A stretch of DNA of 5,584 nucleotides from the NCBI GenBank assembly GCA_030591195.1, contig JAUVBO010000260.1:1-5584 (forward strand), read 5' to 3'. Under the pieces are notes generated by a model. It did not search any database. It was not told the DNA's origin and saw only the letters and a list, made by a program, of their open reading frames with translations. Position 1 is the first letter of the stretch, and the number at the start of each line of letters is the position of its first letter. Below, piece by piece: positions 5,547-5,584 of the stretch. The stretch is from Pseudomonadota bacterium (GTDB taxonomy: Bacteria > Myxococcota > Polyangia > GCA-2747355 > JACKDQ01). The position numbers and the translations under genes are program-made.

Positions 5547-5584
5547 CTAGGGTCCGCGCGCTACCGCCGTGACCCGCGAGCCGA
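5547..5584 (-). pseudogene. Upstream WD40 fragment ending in an amber stop
   Basis: Read in the frame of the WD40 gene, this stretch gives GSRVTAVARGP followed by TAG, then Gly and the ATG of the downstream frame. GSRVTAVARGP-x-GMFAVGTARGGVLVDV matches the usual blade pattern V-x-x-V-A-x-x-P-D-G-x-x-x-A-x-G-x-x-x-G-x-V, with the stop at the position normally held by Asp or Glu. A single change from GAG would create it. The fragment continues past the window edge. Confidence 0.55.

Overview
The window looks like a high-GC chromosome segment from a myxobacterium or other Myxococcota-type bacterium. This is inferred from the strong G/C bias at third codon positions, a Hanks-type kinase with a near-HRDVSPQN catalytic loop, very basic and low-complexity envelope proteins, and a WD40 protein, all close together. 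The species cannot be named from the sequence alone.

Layout: (1) A serine/threonine protein kinase runs leftward from 1524 and off the left edge; the whole catalytic domain is present, followed by an acidic low-complexity tail that is cut. (2) Immediately upstream of it on the same strand (1621-3084) is an exported protein. It has a signal peptide, a very basic N-terminal domain, a Pro-rich linker, a run of 16 aspartates and a C-terminal part that reads as an outer-membrane beta-barrel. The 96 bp gap and shared strand suggest co-transcription with the kinase. (3) A divergent intergenic region (3085-3446) separates this pair from a rightward pair. (4) The rightward pair is an ECF-type sigma factor with degraded DNA-binding features (3447-4007), overlapping by a GTGA junction with a zinc-binding, single-pass membrane anti-sigma factor (4004-4438). 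A GGAAC/CGTAA promoter-like pair lies just upstream, as expected for autoregulation. (5) A short convergent intergenic region with several hairpins precedes a leftward WD40-repeat protein (4560-5543). The WD40 frame reads in phase through an amber codon into further WD-like sequence that reaches the right edge, so this gene is probably the downstream part of a larger, interrupted WD40 gene.

Overall the window is a signalling neighbourhood: a kinase with an envelope partner, an ECF sigma/anti-sigma switch, and a WD40 protein. Functional links between the three groups are not shown by the sequence. The points most worth checking are the amber-interrupted WD40 gene with its PAASR repeat hinge, the atypical sigma factor, and the polyaspartate envelope protein beside the kinase.
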